The notes beneath the pieces are model-generated. The model had not been told where the DNA came from and did not search any database. It saw nothing but the letters and a program-made list of their open reading frames with translations. Both the position numbers and the translations under genes were made by a program. Positions 41,442 to 50,798 of a stretch of DNA of 64,000 bases are shown piece after piece (positions within the stretch are counted from its first letter, which is position 1; every line of letters begins with the position of its first letter). The stretch lies in assembly GCF_001662485.1 (NCBI RefSeq), contig NZ_JMTM01000053.1, forward strand, positions 186,001-250,000. Reading direction: 5' to 3'. This stretch comes from Flavobacterium succinicans (GTDB lineage Bacteria; Bacteroidota; Bacteroidia; Flavobacteriales; Flavobacteriaceae).

Positions 41442-43415
41442 ATGAGAATAAACAAACAAAAACTGCTTTTGGCGGCCAAAATACTTTTAGCAGTCCTCCT
41501 ACTAGTGGTGGGTGGTTTTATCTTTTTTAGAGACTCCCTTTTAAACCAAGCGTTAGATAAAGTTTCGACCAAAATGACGCAACAGTACAACAGCACTTTT
41601 TCCGTAAAAAAAGCCTCTTTTGATGGTATGAACGGCGTCGATTTATACGATGTGGTTTTAGCTCCCAAAAACGCCGACACGCTTTTGAATATTAAAAAAT
41701 TAAAAACGAGTATTAGCTTCTGGAACCTTTTTATAGGAGACATTCAACTGCAATCTTTGGAACTAAAAGAAGGATACATTCAATTGGTAAAAAAAGGAAA
41801 GGTCAAAAATTTTGATGCTTTTTTGAAAAAAGATGAAGAACTCAATCTAGAAAACTCCGATAGCAAAACCGATTATGCCGCCACAGCGTATCGAATGATT
41901 TCGAGGTTGCTCAACTTGGTTCCAACCGATATGAGCATCGAAAAATTAGCTTTCAAGATTGACGATAATGGCAAAAAAGCAATCATCGATATCGAAAAAC
42001 TAACTTTAGCCAATCAAGAACTCAACTCCTTAATCACGGTAGAAACGGGCACTTTCAAGCAACATCTGAGTATGAAAGGCTTGGCCGACCCAAGAAACAG
42101 AAAAGCCGATATTCGTATTTTCAATAAAGATACTGGCGCCATTCGTTTGCCTTATGTAGACGAACGTTACAACCTCAAATCGAGTTTTGATTCGATTCAT
42201 TTGAATGTTGACAACATCGAAAAAACGATGGGCGAATTCCATTTAGATGGCTTTGCTACGATAACCAATTTACACGTCAATCATCCCAAAATTGCCAATA
42301 AAGATGTGGTCATCAAAAAAGCGCGTTTTGACTACCGTTTTCTTCTGGGTTCTGATTTTATTTCTATTGATAAAAGTTCAACATTGCAACTCAATAAAAT
42401 AAAATTGAATCCGTATATGGCTTACGAAACCGAATCGGATACCATCTATAAACTGCAAGTAAGTATTCCAAAAATGAAGGCGCAAGACTTTATCGTTTCC
42501 CTTCCTGATGGTTTATTTACCAACTTCCAAGGAATGGAAGCCCAAGGAAATTTTGAATACAACTTGGATTTTAAATTCAATAAAAACAAACCGTATCAAT
42601 TGGTTTTTGATAGCAAATTGAATAAAGAAAACCTCCGAATTACGAAATACGGCAAAGCCAATTTAACGAAAATCAATGGCGAATTTGTGTACCGAGCGAT
42701 CATCAAAAACGTATTGCAGCGCCCTATTATAGTAGGAACAGAAAATCCAGATTACACCCCTTTGGACCAAATTTCTCCCTATTTACAAAAATGTGTGCTC
42801 ACTACCGAGGATCCTTCCTTTTTTCGACACAGAGGTTTCATCAACGAAGCTTTCAAACAATCGATTCTCAAAAACATTCGAACCAAAAAATTTGCGCGTG
42901 GTGCAAGTACCATCAGTATGCAATTGGTCAAAAATGTATTCTTGACCCGCGAAAAAACCTTGTCTAGAAAATTAGAAGAAATTTTATTGGTTTACATCCT
43001 CGAAAACAACCGAGTCGTGAGCAAAGAGCGCATGCTTGAAGTCTATTTCAATATTATCGAATGGGGACCTGATGTGTATGGAATTGGCGAAGCCAGCCGT
43101 TTTTATTTCCAAAAAACACCCGCCGAATTAGACTTGAACGAATGTTTGTACTTGGCTAGAATCATCCCAAGTCCTCGTAAATTTATGTACCAATTCAATG
43201 ACGAAGGCAACCTGAAAGACTATGCCGCAAAACAGCAATTGTACCTGACTAATTTAATGAATAGACGAGGTCTACTTGCGCCAGAAGATTCCATTTACAA
43301 ATCGAAACCTTTCTTCATTACTGGTCAAGCCAAGTCATTTATCAAATTGCGGGTGCCAGACAGCACCAAAATTTCGGTTGATTCTTTGGCGACAGAACTC
43401 CCATTTGAATTTTAG
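41442..43415 (+). CDS. Peptidoglycan glycosyltransferase (GT51) with a large N-terminal periplasmic domain
   Basis: About 657 residues. One membrane anchor near the N-terminus (LLLAAKILLAVLLLVVGGFIFF) leads into about 390 residues of beta-rich, AsmA-like sequence (SVKKASFDGMNGVDLYDVVLAPKN and so on). The GT51 domain is at the C-terminus (about 435-610): TTEDPSFFRHRGF with the catalytic Glu456, GASTISMQLVKNVF, LSRKLEEILLVYILE and NIIEWGPDVYGIGEASRFYF. There is no transpeptidase domain, so it would polymerise glycan strands only. In typical monofunctional enzymes GT51 directly follows the anchor, so the inserted domain is unusual. The AsmA-like call is tentative. Confidence 0.85.
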   Translation: MRINKQKLLLAAKILLAVLLLVVGGFIFFRDSLLNQALDKVSTKMTQQYNSTFSVKKASFDGMNGVDLYDVVLAPKNADTLLNIKKLKTSISFWNLFIGDIQLQSLELKEGYIQLVKKGKVKNFDAFLKKDEELNLENSDSKTDYAATAYRMISRLLNLVPTDMSIEKLAFKIDDNGKKAIIDIEKLTLANQELNSLITVETGTFKQHLSMKGLADPRNRKADIRIFNKDTGAIRLPYVDERYNLKSSFDSIHLNVDNIEKTMGEFHLDGFATITNLHVNHPKIANKDVVIKKARFDYRFLLGSDFISIDKSSTLQLNKIKLNPYMAYETESDTIYKLQVSIPKMKAQDFIVSLPDGLFTNFQGMEAQGNFEYNLDFKFNKNKPYQLVFDSKLNKENLRITKYGKANLTKINGEFVYRAIIKNVLQRPIIVGTENPDYTPLDQISPYLQKCVLTTEDPSFFRHRGFINEAFKQSILKNIRTKKFARGASTISMQLVKNVFLTREKTLSRKLEEILLVYILENNRVVSKERMLEVYFNIIEWGPDVYGIGEASRFYFQKTPAELDLNECLYLARIIPSPRKFMYQFNDEGNLKDYAAKQQLYLTNLMNRRGLLAPEDSIYKSKPFFITGQAKSFIKLRVPDSTKISVDSLATELPFEF

Positions 43416-43442
43416 CGTAAAAGCTTGTTTTTACCCAATAAA

Positions 43443-43488
43443 AAAAGAGGCGGTCTATTGTATACTTTATTACTAGACCGCCTCTTTT
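43443..43488. terminator. Bidirectional terminator
   Basis: Fifteen-base-pair perfect stem (43443-43457 with 43474-43488) containing GAGGCGGTC, with A-run and T-run at its ends, between converging genes. Confidence 0.9.
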
Positions 43489-43504
43489 ATATTGGATCGG
43501 TAGA

Positions 43505-43786
43505 TTAAAACCATCCCCTTTTGCCCACTTGGTACGTTTGATAAAACTCTTCGTCTGATTTGGTCAAATAGATAATGCCTTCAATAAAACCGATTATCCC
43601 TCCAATTCCACAGGTGACAACTCCAATTACTAGTTGAATAATTCCTTCTTTTGTGTATCCTAGAACAAATTTATGAATTCCTAACCCACCAAAAACGATT
43701 GCTAAAACTCCAGCAATTATTTTTTTGTTTTCGGGTTGGGTTTTAGGATAAGAGGTGTTCCATGATTCGTTTTTTGTTTCTTCCAT
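43505..43786 (-). CDS. TM2 domain membrane protein
   Basis: 93 residues. A polar N-terminus is followed by two membrane helices, KKIIAGVLAIVFGGLGIHKFVLGYTKEGIIQLVIGVVTCGIGGIIGFIEGI, which fit the TM2 domain pattern with its GxHxFYLG-type turn (GIHKFVLGY). The function of such small proteins is unknown. It is monocistronic and converges on the GT51 gene. Confidence 0.9.
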   Translation of the reverse strand: MEETKNESWNTSYPKTQPENKKIIAGVLAIVFGGLGIHKFVLGYTKEGIIQLVIGVVTCGIGGIIGFIEGIIYLTKSDEEFYQTYQVGKRGWF

Positions 43787-43865
43787 GATGGTAAAATTTA
43801 GTTAGTTATTTAGTTAGTTGTAAATCTATAAAAAAAGTTGCACATTTTTCATAACCAACAGCTTA

Positions 43866-44813
43866 TCATTTAGTATAAAGTAGCTTTATTTTGTCTACAA
43901 TCACCTGAGCCAATCGCTCATGACTCTCGTAAGTCCAGCCAGCGATATGTGGCGAAAGTAAAACTTTAGGGCTTTTCAGTAAGTAATCAAAAGCTTCGGG
44001 CGTGTTTTTGTCATTAAACAAAGTTTCAAAAGACAATTTCTCATACTCCAATACATCTAAGCCTGCACCTAAAATTTTTCCAGATTCTAACGCTTGAACT
44101 AAATCGGCAGTAACTACATTTTTTCCTCTAGAAGTGTTAATCAACCAAAAAGGGTTGGAGAACGATGCGATAAAATCAGCATTCACCATTTTATCCGTTT
44201 CAGGTGTCCATGGAATATGTAAACTTAGGACATCCGCTTTTTGTTGTAATCCTTCTAGTGTAACTTGTTGGGCATTGGCATCGCCTACACCGGGCAAAAT
44301 ATCGTGACAGATTACCTCAACATCAAACCCTCGCAATTTTTTGGCAAAAGCCTTTCCCATATTTCCGTAACCAATAATCCCAACGGTCTTCCCGTCTAGT
44401 TCATGACCGCGATTGCTTTCTCGGTTCCAATGGCCTTTTCTAATTTCAGTATCGGCTTGGTTGAGTTTATTAAAAAGCGATAATATCATTCCTAAAGCAT
44501 GTTCGGCAACTGCATTTCGATTGCCTTCTGGAGCGGCTATAAGTGCAATATTTCTAGACGTTGCGTAATCACAATCTATGCTTTCGAGACCAGCACCTAC
44601 ACGGGCTATGAACTGTAAATTAGTGGCTTTGTCGATGAAATTTTTATCAATTTTGAAACGGCTACGAATCACGATGCCGTGATATTGTTCGATTTTTTGT
44701 TCAATTTCTTCTATAGAAGAAGTAAAGTCTGCTTCATTATAATATCCTGCTTGTTCTAATTGATTCCAAAGTACAGGATGATTACTATCTATGTGAAGGA
44801 TTTTGATTTCCAT
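43866..44813 (-). CDS. D-2-hydroxyacid dehydrogenase (phosphoglycerate dehydrogenase-like)
   Basis: NAD-dependent dehydrogenase of 315 residues. The Rossmann motif is VGIIGYGNMGKAFAKKL with Asp of VICHD after it. Catalytic residues are Arg in INTSRGKNVV, Glu in LDVLEYEKL and His in LSPHIAGWT. It lacks the ACT regulatory domain of full SerA, and serC is not next to it, so 3-phosphoglycerate is only one possible substrate; other 2-hydroxyacids are equally possible. No symbol is given for that reason. Confidence 0.88.
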   Translation of the reverse strand: MEIKILHIDSNHPVLWNQLEQAGYYNEADFTSSIEEIEQKIEQYHGIVIRSRFKIDKNFIDKATNLQFIARVGAGLESIDCDYATSRNIALIAAPEGNRNAVAEHALGMILSLFNKLNQADTEIRKGHWNRESNRGHELDGKTVGIIGYGNMGKAFAKKLRGFDVEVICHDILPGVGDANAQQVTLEGLQQKADVLSLHIPWTPETDKMVNADFIASFSNPFWLINTSRGKNVVTADLVQALESGKILGAGLDVLEYEKLSFETLFNDKNTPEAFDYLLKSPKVLLSPHIAGWTYESHERLAQVIVDKIKLLYTK

Positions 44814-45021
44814 GAATTCTTAATTTAGCCTTCAAATTAACGAAAAAAATTACGGTTTATGTTTTCTTTAAAACAGTTCCTTCTAAAATAGTTTAATTTT
44901 GCAAAAATTTATCTTTGGATTTCATTTACGCTTAAGATCGCTCTTGACCTTTAAAATTTCGCTATATTTACGGCAATGGCAAAAAATAAATGAAAAAATC
45001 TACTACAACTATTAAATTCTT

Positions 45022-46188
45022 ATGAAATTAACAAAAACATTTAAAGCCTTTTTTGAAAGTGAAAAATCAGGAGGACTGTTGCTTCTTTTTGTAACACTGC
45101 TTTCTTTATTTCTTGCTAATTCAAGCATACAAACTGATTACATCGCTTTTTGGAAAACTCCATTAGGACATCATTCTATTACCGATTGGATCAATGATGG
45201 CTTGATGGCTATTTTCTTTTTAATGATTGGATTAGAACTAGAACGTGAAATATATGATGGAGAATTAGCCAACATCAAAAATGCTGCCTTACCTATTTTT
45301 GGAGCCTTGGGTGGAATGGTTGTTCCTGCTGGGATTTTTTTAGCGCTAAATTTTGGTACAATTACTCAAAATGGAGCGGGTATTCCTATGGCTACAGATA
45401 TTGCTTTTGCTATTGGAATTTTGTCGTTACTAGGCAATCGGGTTCCTGCTTCTTTAAAAATATTTTTAACGGCATTGGCTGTCATTGATGATTTAGGAGC
45501 CATTATCGTGATCGCTGTATTTTATACGGATTCGATTGCATTACTAAATTTGTTTTATGCTTTGGCGATTTGGGGTTTCTTATTCATCTTAAACAGAAGA
45601 AAAGTGCACAACCTAATTCCTTATTTATTAGGTGGTGCCGCAATGTGGTATTTTATGCTAAATTCAGGAATTCATGCTACGATTACCGGCGTTATTTTGG
45701 CCTTTGTAATTCCGTTTGGGGATGGTGGACCACAAAGTGCTTCCTACCGTTTGCAACACTTTTTACATAATCCTGTGGCATTTTTTATTCTGCCTTTATT
45801 TGCTATTGCCAATACTGGGATTCCTATCACGGGAGATTGGCATGAAGGATTATTGCATGATAATTCAATCGGGATTATTGCTGGATTGGTCATTGGGAAG
45901 CCTTTGGGTATTTGGTTGTTTTCGTTTTTGGCGGTGACTTTTGGCGTTTGTGCTTTGCCGAAAGAATTGCGTTGGAAAGATATTATTGGTGCTGGAATGT
46001 TAGGTGGAATTGGATTTACGATGTCGATTTTTATCACCTTATTGGCTTTTAAAAATGACGGAGAAGAAATCATCAATTATTCTAAAATTGCGATTCTAAT
46101 TGCTTCGTTTTTGGCAGGAACCCTTGGTTTTATTTGGCTAAAAATCAATTTAAAAGCAAAGAAAACTAAAAAGAAAAAAGCGGTTTAG
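45022..46188 (+). CDS. nhaA: Na+/H+ antiporter NhaA
   Basis: Inner-membrane antiporter that expels sodium in exchange for protons. 388 residues with about 12 membrane segments. The ion-binding aspartate pair lies in ALAVIDDLGAIIVIA (equivalent to Asp163-Asp164 of E. coli), and MATDIAFAIGILSLLG holds the Asp133-like residue of the discontinuous helix. The C-terminus is a lysine-rich tail (KAKKTKKKKAV). A TATCTTTG element at 44910-44917 may be its promoter, about 100 nt upstream. No nhaR-type regulator is near. Confidence 0.95.
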   Translation: MKLTKTFKAFFESEKSGGLLLLFVTLLSLFLANSSIQTDYIAFWKTPLGHHSITDWINDGLMAIFFLMIGLELEREIYDGELANIKNAALPIFGALGGMVVPAGIFLALNFGTITQNGAGIPMATDIAFAIGILSLLGNRVPASLKIFLTALAVIDDLGAIIVIAVFYTDSIALLNLFYALAIWGFLFILNRRKVHNLIPYLLGGAAMWYFMLNSGIHATITGVILAFVIPFGDGGPQSASYRLQHFLHNPVAFFILPLFAIANTGIPITGDWHEGLLHDNSIGIIAGLVIGKPLGIWLFSFLAVTFGVCALPKELRWKDIIGAGMLGGIGFTMSIFITLLAFKNDGEEIINYSKIAILIASFLAGTLGFIWLKINLKAKKTKKKKAV

Positions 46189-46243
46189 GTAGCTCAAAAT
46201 AATTTATTTTTACATTTTAATCTTATAAATAAATCATCTGATA

Positions 46244-47113
46244 ATGACTACTAGAATCTTCCTTTTAATTGTTGCTTTTCTGTTTTTAAGCTGTAAAAAG
46301 TCTGAAGCCTTTTCAGAAGGTATGAGTATACAAGCCATCAAACTTCCTGCAAAAGCTGACCAAGTAAAATTTGTAAAACCTGAAGTAGCCAATGCTGAAG
46401 AAACAAGTTATGAAGCAAATGAGTCAGATAAAAAGATTCCTGTAGAGCAAAAAATCATTAAAACGGGCTCCGTTCGTTTTGAAACCAATGACTTAGAGAA
46501 AACATATCAACAAATTATTCTTGCAGCAAAAAAGTATAAAAGCAGCCTGCAAAATGATAGCGAAGGAAAAGAATATGGTTCGATTTATAAACGAATGACT
46601 GTTCGTGTTCCTAGCCAAAATTTTGATTTATTTTTAAATGAAATTTCTCAAGGAGTTACTTTTTTTGATACTAAAGAAGTTGCTGCAGAGGATGTAACAG
46701 AACAATACATTGATATTGAAGCTCGACTCAATGCCAAAAAAAGACTTGAAAACCGTTATCTTGAGTTATTAAAGAAGGCAACTAAAGTTATAGAAATCCT
46801 AGAAATAGAAAAGCAACTTTCAGCTATTCGTGAAGAAATAGAAGCGAAACAAGGGCAACTGCTTTATTTGCAAAATCAGATTTCGATGAGTACAATTACC
46901 ATCGAATTTTACAAAACTGTTGCTGAAAATGAAGGAGCTACCATTTCTTATGGTTCAAAAATTTGGAATGGAATTGTATCTGGTTTCAATTCATTTTCTG
47001 ATTTCTTGATTAATTTAATTAGCGCATGGCCTTTCCTTATACTATTGGTAGCGGTTATATATTGGATTAAAAAGTGGTTAAAAAGAAGAGCACAAAACAA
47101 AAAGAATTCATGA
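46244..47113 (+). CDS. DUF4349 domain lipoprotein
   Basis: 289 residues. The lipoprotein signal is MTTRIFLLIVAFLFLSC (Cys17). The DUF4349 body has KIIKTGSVRFETNDLEKTY, RMTVRVPSQNFDLFLNEIS, EDVTEQYIDIEARLNAKKRLENRY and a coiled coil (VIEILEIEKQLSAIREEIEAKQGQLLYLQNQISMSTITIEF). A C-terminal membrane helix (FLINLISAWPFLILLVAVIYWI) and a basic tail follow. Having both a lipobox and a C-terminal helix suggests it may span the periplasm. The function is unknown. It starts 55 nt after nhaA and may be cotranscribed. Confidence 0.88.
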   Translation: MTTRIFLLIVAFLFLSCKKSEAFSEGMSIQAIKLPAKADQVKFVKPEVANAEETSYEANESDKKIPVEQKIIKTGSVRFETNDLEKTYQQIILAAKKYKSSLQNDSEGKEYGSIYKRMTVRVPSQNFDLFLNEISQGVTFFDTKEVAAEDVTEQYIDIEARLNAKKRLENRYLELLKKATKVIEILEIEKQLSAIREEIEAKQGQLLYLQNQISMSTITIEFYKTVAENEGATISYGSKIWNGIVSGFNSFSDFLINLISAWPFLILLVAVIYWIKKWLKRRAQNKKNS

Positions 47114-47128
47114 TTTTTACGCGTGAGG

Positions 47129-47235
47129 GATAGGAGCTAGCTACCGAAGTAGCGCGGATAGCCCGACACCCTAAAGCAAAGGGGCCGACTCACGACTAGC
47201 ATGAGTTGGCCCCTTTGCTTTAGGGTGGCACGCCC
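47129..47235 (+). repeat. Long hairpin element between the DUF4349 gene and proC
   Basis: A small hairpin GCTAC-CGAA-GTAGC (47140-47153), the string GCGGATAGCCCGAC, then a hairpin whose 20-nt outer arms (47167-47186 and 47208-47227) pair perfectly and whose inner arms (47187-47192 and 47202-47207) extend it to 26 bp with a 9-nt loop. It is GC-rich against the surroundings and lies between converging genes, where it may also stop transcription. It shares TAGGAGCTA with copies A and B but is otherwise different. Confidence 0.75.
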
Positions 47236-47242
47236 AAATAAC

Positions 47243-48019
47243 TTACCCTTTAATTTGTTTTAAGGACGTTTTGATACCTCGAATGAGTGAGGAACTGAAA
47301 CCGTGCATTTCCATTTCGTTGAGTCCTGCGATGGTACAGCCTTGCGGTGTAGTTACGCGGTCGATTAATTGTTCGGGGTGGCCTTTTTCTTCAAGGAGCA
47401 TTTCGGCGGCACCTTTTACGGTTTGTGCTGAAATGGCCAGAGCCGTTTGCCAATCGAATCCAATTTCGATACCCGCTTGCATAGACGCTCGGATGTAACG
47501 CAGTGCAAAAGCCGTTCCGCTGGCGGCCAAAACGGTGGCTGCGTCCATCAATTTTTCATCGATAATGGGTGCTGTTCCTAAGTCTTGAAACAATTGTACT
47601 ACGGGTTGAGCCGCTTCTTTGTTTTTTTCGTTGAATGCTATACAAGTCGCTGATGCTCCAAATTGGGCAGCGATGTTGGGCATGATTCGGATGGCGCTGT
47701 GAGAAGCTCCTATTTTGTTTTGTAAATTTTCGATAGATAAACCACTAACGGCTGAAGCAATGGTTTTGTTCGTAATTACTGGAAGGATTTCGGTCAATAC
47801 CATATCTACTTGATAAGGTTTGATGGTCAAGATAATTAAATCGGCTTCCTGAATAGCTAAGGTATTGTCTGTCGCAACGGTAATTCCTAGATCTTGTAAA
47901 TATAAAATGCTAGCCGTGTTGCGTCTTGTGATGGTGATTTGATGGCCTTGTGAAAACTTGGCTAAACCTAGGGCAATAGAAACACCAAGGTTTCCGCCTC
48001 CAATAATGTGTACTTTCAT
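47243..48019 (-). CDS. proC: Pyrroline-5-carboxylate reductase
   Basis: Last step of proline synthesis, NAD(P)H-dependent. 258 residues from ATG 48019, so that the protein begins with the Rossmann segment MKVHIIGGGNLGVSIALGLA. A start further upstream would read through a dispersed GC-rich repeat. The C-terminal dimer domain has AASGTAFALRYIRASMQAGIEIGF and the signature VTTPQGCTIAGLNEME. No other proline gene is near. mgtE ends 78 nt upstream on the same strand. Confidence 0.93.
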   Translation of the reverse strand: MKVHIIGGGNLGVSIALGLAKFSQGHQITITRRNTASILYLQDLGITVATDNTLAIQEADLIILTIKPYQVDMVLTEILPVITNKTIASAVSGLSIENLQNKIGASHSAIRIMPNIAAQFGASATCIAFNEKNKEAAQPVVQLFQDLGTAPIIDEKLMDAATVLAASGTAFALRYIRASMQAGIEIGFDWQTALAISAQTVKGAAEMLLEEKGHPEQLIDRVTTPQGCTIAGLNEMEMHGFSSSLIRGIKTSLKQIKG

Positions 48020-48030
48020 GGTTTGGTTTT

Positions 48031-48066
48031 TTCCTCCCCCCAGCCCCCTCCAAAAGAGGGGGAGCC
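48031..48066 (+). repeat. GC-rich dispersed repeat, copy D
   Basis: TCCCCCCAGCCCCCTCC...GAGGGGGAG, with a hairpin CCCCCTC (48044-48050) and GAGGGGG (48056-48062). Similar elements lie at 50661 and 50771. Confidence 0.75.
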
Positions 48067-48096
48067 GATATGGGAATGTGTTATTTTTATTACTTA

Positions 48097-49449
48097 TTAA
48101 AATCCTAACACCAATTTGGCAATAGAAAAATAAATCAAAATTCCGCAAATGTCATTACTAGTGGTAATAAATGGCCCTGTTGCTAATGCAGGGTCGATAC
48201 CAAATTTGTCTAATAACAACGGGATAAAAGTACCAATTAATGAGGCAATAATTATCACGGAAACCAATGCAATTGTTACAATTACGCCAATAATTACCTC
48301 TACATTCAGCAGAAAATGGCTTCCCAAAAACAAGATACTGGCTAAGATTAATCCGTTTAAAAGGCTTAAAGAAATTTCTTTGACCAAACGATTGAACAGG
48401 GAACCACTTAAGGTATTATTTGCCAAACCTTGGACAATAATAGCTGAGGATTGCACCCCAACATTTCCAGCCATCGCAGCAATTAGGGGAGTGAAAAAGA
48501 ATAATTTTCCGTGTTCGGCCATGGCACCTTCAAACAATCCAAGCACGCGAACGGTGATAAATCCACCTAATAGCGCCAAAACCAACCAAGGCAAACGCGC
48601 TTTGGTCAATTCCATAATACTATCATCGGCCTCTACGTCTTGGGAGATACCCGCTGCTAACTGGTAATCTTTGTCGGCTTCGTCCTTGATTACGTCTACG
48701 ATATCATCGATGGTGATTCTGCCGACTAAACGCCCTAATTCATCAACTACAGGAATGGCTTCTAAGTCATATTTTTGCATGATACGAGCGACCTCGACAT
48801 CTTCTGTATCTACGTTTACAAAATTTAACTTTCTTATGTACACATCGCTAATAGCGGTTCTTGTAGAAGTGGTTAATAAATCTTTAAGAGACAAACGTCC
48901 TTTGAGTCTTTCATCATCATCTACCACATAAATGGAGTGTACGCGTGATATATTTTCGGCCTGAATTCGCATTTCTTTGACACAAGTGAGCACGTTCCAG
49001 TTTTCGTTGACTTTCACTAACTCTTTGTGCATGATTCCCCCAGCGGTATCTTCGTCATAGCGCAACAATTCGACAATGTCTTTGGCGTGCTCAACGTCTT
49101 GTAATTCTGAGATTACTTCGGCTTTGATGTCTTGAGACAATTCTGCGATAATATCGGCCGCGTCATTGGTTTCTAATTCATCAAGCTCTTCAGCGATTTC
49201 TTTTGGGGATAATCGACTTAAGATATTTTCTCTCAAATCGTCTTCTAGCTCTAGAAGGATTTCGGCTGTTTTTTCGCTATCTAAAACTTTAAAAATATAG
49301 GTAGCCTCATCAAATTCTAGTTCGTCTAGAACCTCGGCAATATCAGCATGGTGCATGTCATTCAATAACAATTCCAATTTTACATCGTTCTTGCTTTGAA
49401 TGAGTTGCTCTAACTCTTGAATGAGCTCTTTGCTGATTTTAAACTCCAT
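48097..49449 (-). CDS. mgtE: Magnesium transporter MgtE
   Basis: 450 residues. Domains in order: the superhelical MgtE N domain (about 10-125, [20 protein letters not shown] and repeats), two CBS domains (about 130-255, [12 protein letters not shown] and [31 protein letters not shown]) that sense magnesium, and five membrane segments (about 280-450) with the pore region [17 protein letters not shown]. Imports Mg2+ across the inner membrane. Its start overlaps the end of rsmA by 11 nt, so the two are cotranscribed. Confidence 0.95.
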   Translation of the reverse strand: MEFKISKELIQELEQLIQSKNDVKLELLLNDMHHADIAEVLDELEFDEATYIFKVLDSEKTAEILLELEDDLRENILSRLSPKEIAEELDELETNDAADIIAELSQDIKAEVISELQDVEHAKDIVELLRYDEDTAGGIMHKELVKVNENWNVLTCVKEMRIQAENISRVHSIYVVDDDERLKGRLSLKDLLTTSTRTAISDVYIRKLNFVNVDTEDVEVARIMQKYDLEAIPVVDELGRLVGRITIDDIVDVIKDEADKDYQLAAGISQDVEADDSIMELTKARLPWLVLALLGGFITVRVLGLFEGAMAEHGKLFFFTPLIAAMAGNVGVQSSAIIVQGLANNTLSGSLFNRLVKEISLSLLNGLILASILFLGSHFLLNVEVIIGVIVTIALVSVIIIASLIGTFIPLLLDKFGIDPALATGPFITTSNDICGILIYFSIAKLVLGF

Positions 49450-50218
49450 CGGCTTCTATTTTTTGAGTTAAGGCAATAAATTCGTCTACACTTAATTGTT
49501 CTGGGCGAATATCAAATATTGGATCTTCTCTTAGTTTATCGGACAAATTTAAGGTTTTTAAACTGTTTCGCAAGGTTTTTCTACGCTGTTGAAAGGCCGT
49601 TTTTACCACAGTAAACAAGAGTTTCTCGCTACAAGGCAAGGTGTAATTTTCTTTGCGACGCATGCGCATCACACCCGATTTTACTTTTGGCGGCGGATTG
49701 AATACGTGTTCGTCAACCGTAAATAAATATTCGGTATCGTAGAATGCTTGTGCCAAAACCGAAAGTATGCCATAAGTTTTACTTCCTTTTTTCTCGCAAA
49801 TGCGTTCGGCAACTTCTTTTTGAAACATACCCGAAAACTCCGGAATTTGATCTCTAAACTCCAAGGTTCTGAAAACAATTTGAGTCGAAATATTATAAGG
49901 AAAATTGCCAATAATAGCAAATTGTTTCCCTTCGAAAACGGAATTGATATTGTATTTTAAGAAATCTTCGGATATGATTTTATCCTTTAACTTTGGATAA
50001 TTGGCATCCAAATACGCAACAGATTCCGTATCGATTTCTATAACATAGGTGTCGATAGGTTTTTCTAATAAATACTTGGTCAACACACCCATTCCTGGTC
50101 CAATTTCTAAGACATCGTTGTAACCATCTAAGCTCAAGGTGTCGGCAATGGCTTTGGCAATGCTTTCGTCTTTTAGAAAGTGTTGTCCGAGATGTTTTTT
50201 GGCTTTTACTTTTTCCAT
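49439..50218 (-). CDS. rsmA: 16S rRNA dimethyladenosine transferase
   Basis: Dimethylates two adjacent adenines in helix 45 of 16S rRNA. About 259 residues. [18 protein letters not shown] is the family N-terminus, [18 protein letters not shown] the SAM-binding motif I, and [14 protein letters not shown] the catalytic NxPY motif (here NFPY). The C-terminal domain [12 protein letters not shown] is typical. ATG 50218 is used; ATG 50224 two codons upstream is equally possible. It is upstream of mgtE with an 11-nt overlap. Confidence 0.95.
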   Translation of the reverse strand: MEKVKAKKHLGQHFLKDESIAKAIADTLSLDGYNDVLEIGPGMGVLTKYLLEKPIDTYVIEIDTESVAYLDANYPKLKDKIISEDFLKYNINSVFEGKQFAIIGNFPYNISTQIVFRTLEFRDQIPEFSGMFQKEVAERICEKKGSKTYGILSVLAQAFYDTEYLFTVDEHVFNPPPKVKSGVMRMRRKENYTLPCSEKLLFTVVKTAFQQRRKTLRNSLKTLNLSDKLREDPIFDIRPEQLSVDEFIALTQKIEADGV

Positions 50219-50344
50219 AATCATTTTTTTAACCGCAAAGGCAGGAAGGCGTTAGGGTATTTATGCGTTCTAAAATTCTTTTTTTATAACATTGTTAACG
50301 GTTTGAAATTCGTTGCTACAATATCATTCGTTCCTACGGAACTT

Positions 50345-50656
50345 TTAATGCTCCGAAATCACTTGTAATTCTGTTCTGAAAGCTAGCATTTTGTCTCCAA
50401 ATAATTTTAAGCCTTCTTCTCTTAAAGCTGGAGCGTCTTCATCATAATACTTTTGAAGGGTAGCCTTACTGTCTGTCGTGTATTGCACCGAATAGGTAAG
50501 CCCACCCATTTCTTCTTCGACTAAAACGCGAACTAATCTAGCATTTATAAATTTGCCCGTAGCTAACATTTCTGGAATGTGCTTGTGCTGCATCCAAATC
50601 ATCCATTTGTCGTGTACACTTTCGTGAATATTGATGGTAACGTTGTATATAATCAT
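50345..50656 (-). CDS. DUF4286 family protein
   Basis: 103-residue cytoplasmic protein of the DUF4286 family: MIIYNVTINIHESVHDKWMIWM, EEEMGGLTYSVQYTT and the C-terminal LKLFGDKMLAFRTELQVI. It looks like a single ferredoxin-like domain of the dimeric alpha/beta-barrel kind. The function is unknown. Its start codon adjoins a GC-rich dispersed repeat. It is followed by rsmA 120 nt downstream. Confidence 0.88.
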   Translation of the reverse strand: MIIYNVTINIHESVHDKWMIWMQHKHIPEMLATGKFINARLVRVLVEEEMGGLTYSVQYTTDSKATLQKYYDEDAPALREEGLKLFGDKMLAFRTELQVISEH

Positions 50657-50660
50657 AATA

Positions 50661-50700
50661 AGCCCCCTAACCCCCGAAGGGGGAATCCTACTAAGGGGAA
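50661..50700 (+). repeat. GC-rich dispersed repeat, copy E
   Basis: AGCCCCCTAACCCCCGAAGGGGGAAT with a CCCCC-GAA-GGGGG hairpin (50671-50683). It stands in inverted orientation to copy F about 70 nt away. Confidence 0.75.
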
Positions 50701-50770
50701 AGTAGGGTTAAAATTTCACTCTTTTTTATTCTTTATTATTCAATTTAGTTCAAAATCTTATTGTTTCGCT

Positions 50771-50797
50771 TACTCCCCCTTTGGGGGCTGGGGGGAT
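50771..50797 (-). repeat. GC-rich dispersed repeat, copy F
   Basis: TACTCCCCCTTTGGGGGCTGGGGGG with a CCCCC-TTT-GGGGG hairpin (50775-50787). Its reverse complement resembles copies D and E. Confidence 0.75.
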
Positions 50798-50798
50798 T

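Noticed and set aside
47167-47227. CRISPR repeat or insertion-sequence end
   Set aside because: A single hairpin, with no spacer array, no transposase and no target duplication visible.
48020-48148. N-terminal extension of proC
   Set aside because: It would translate a GC-rich intergenic repeat, while the Rossmann fold begins exactly at ATG 48019.
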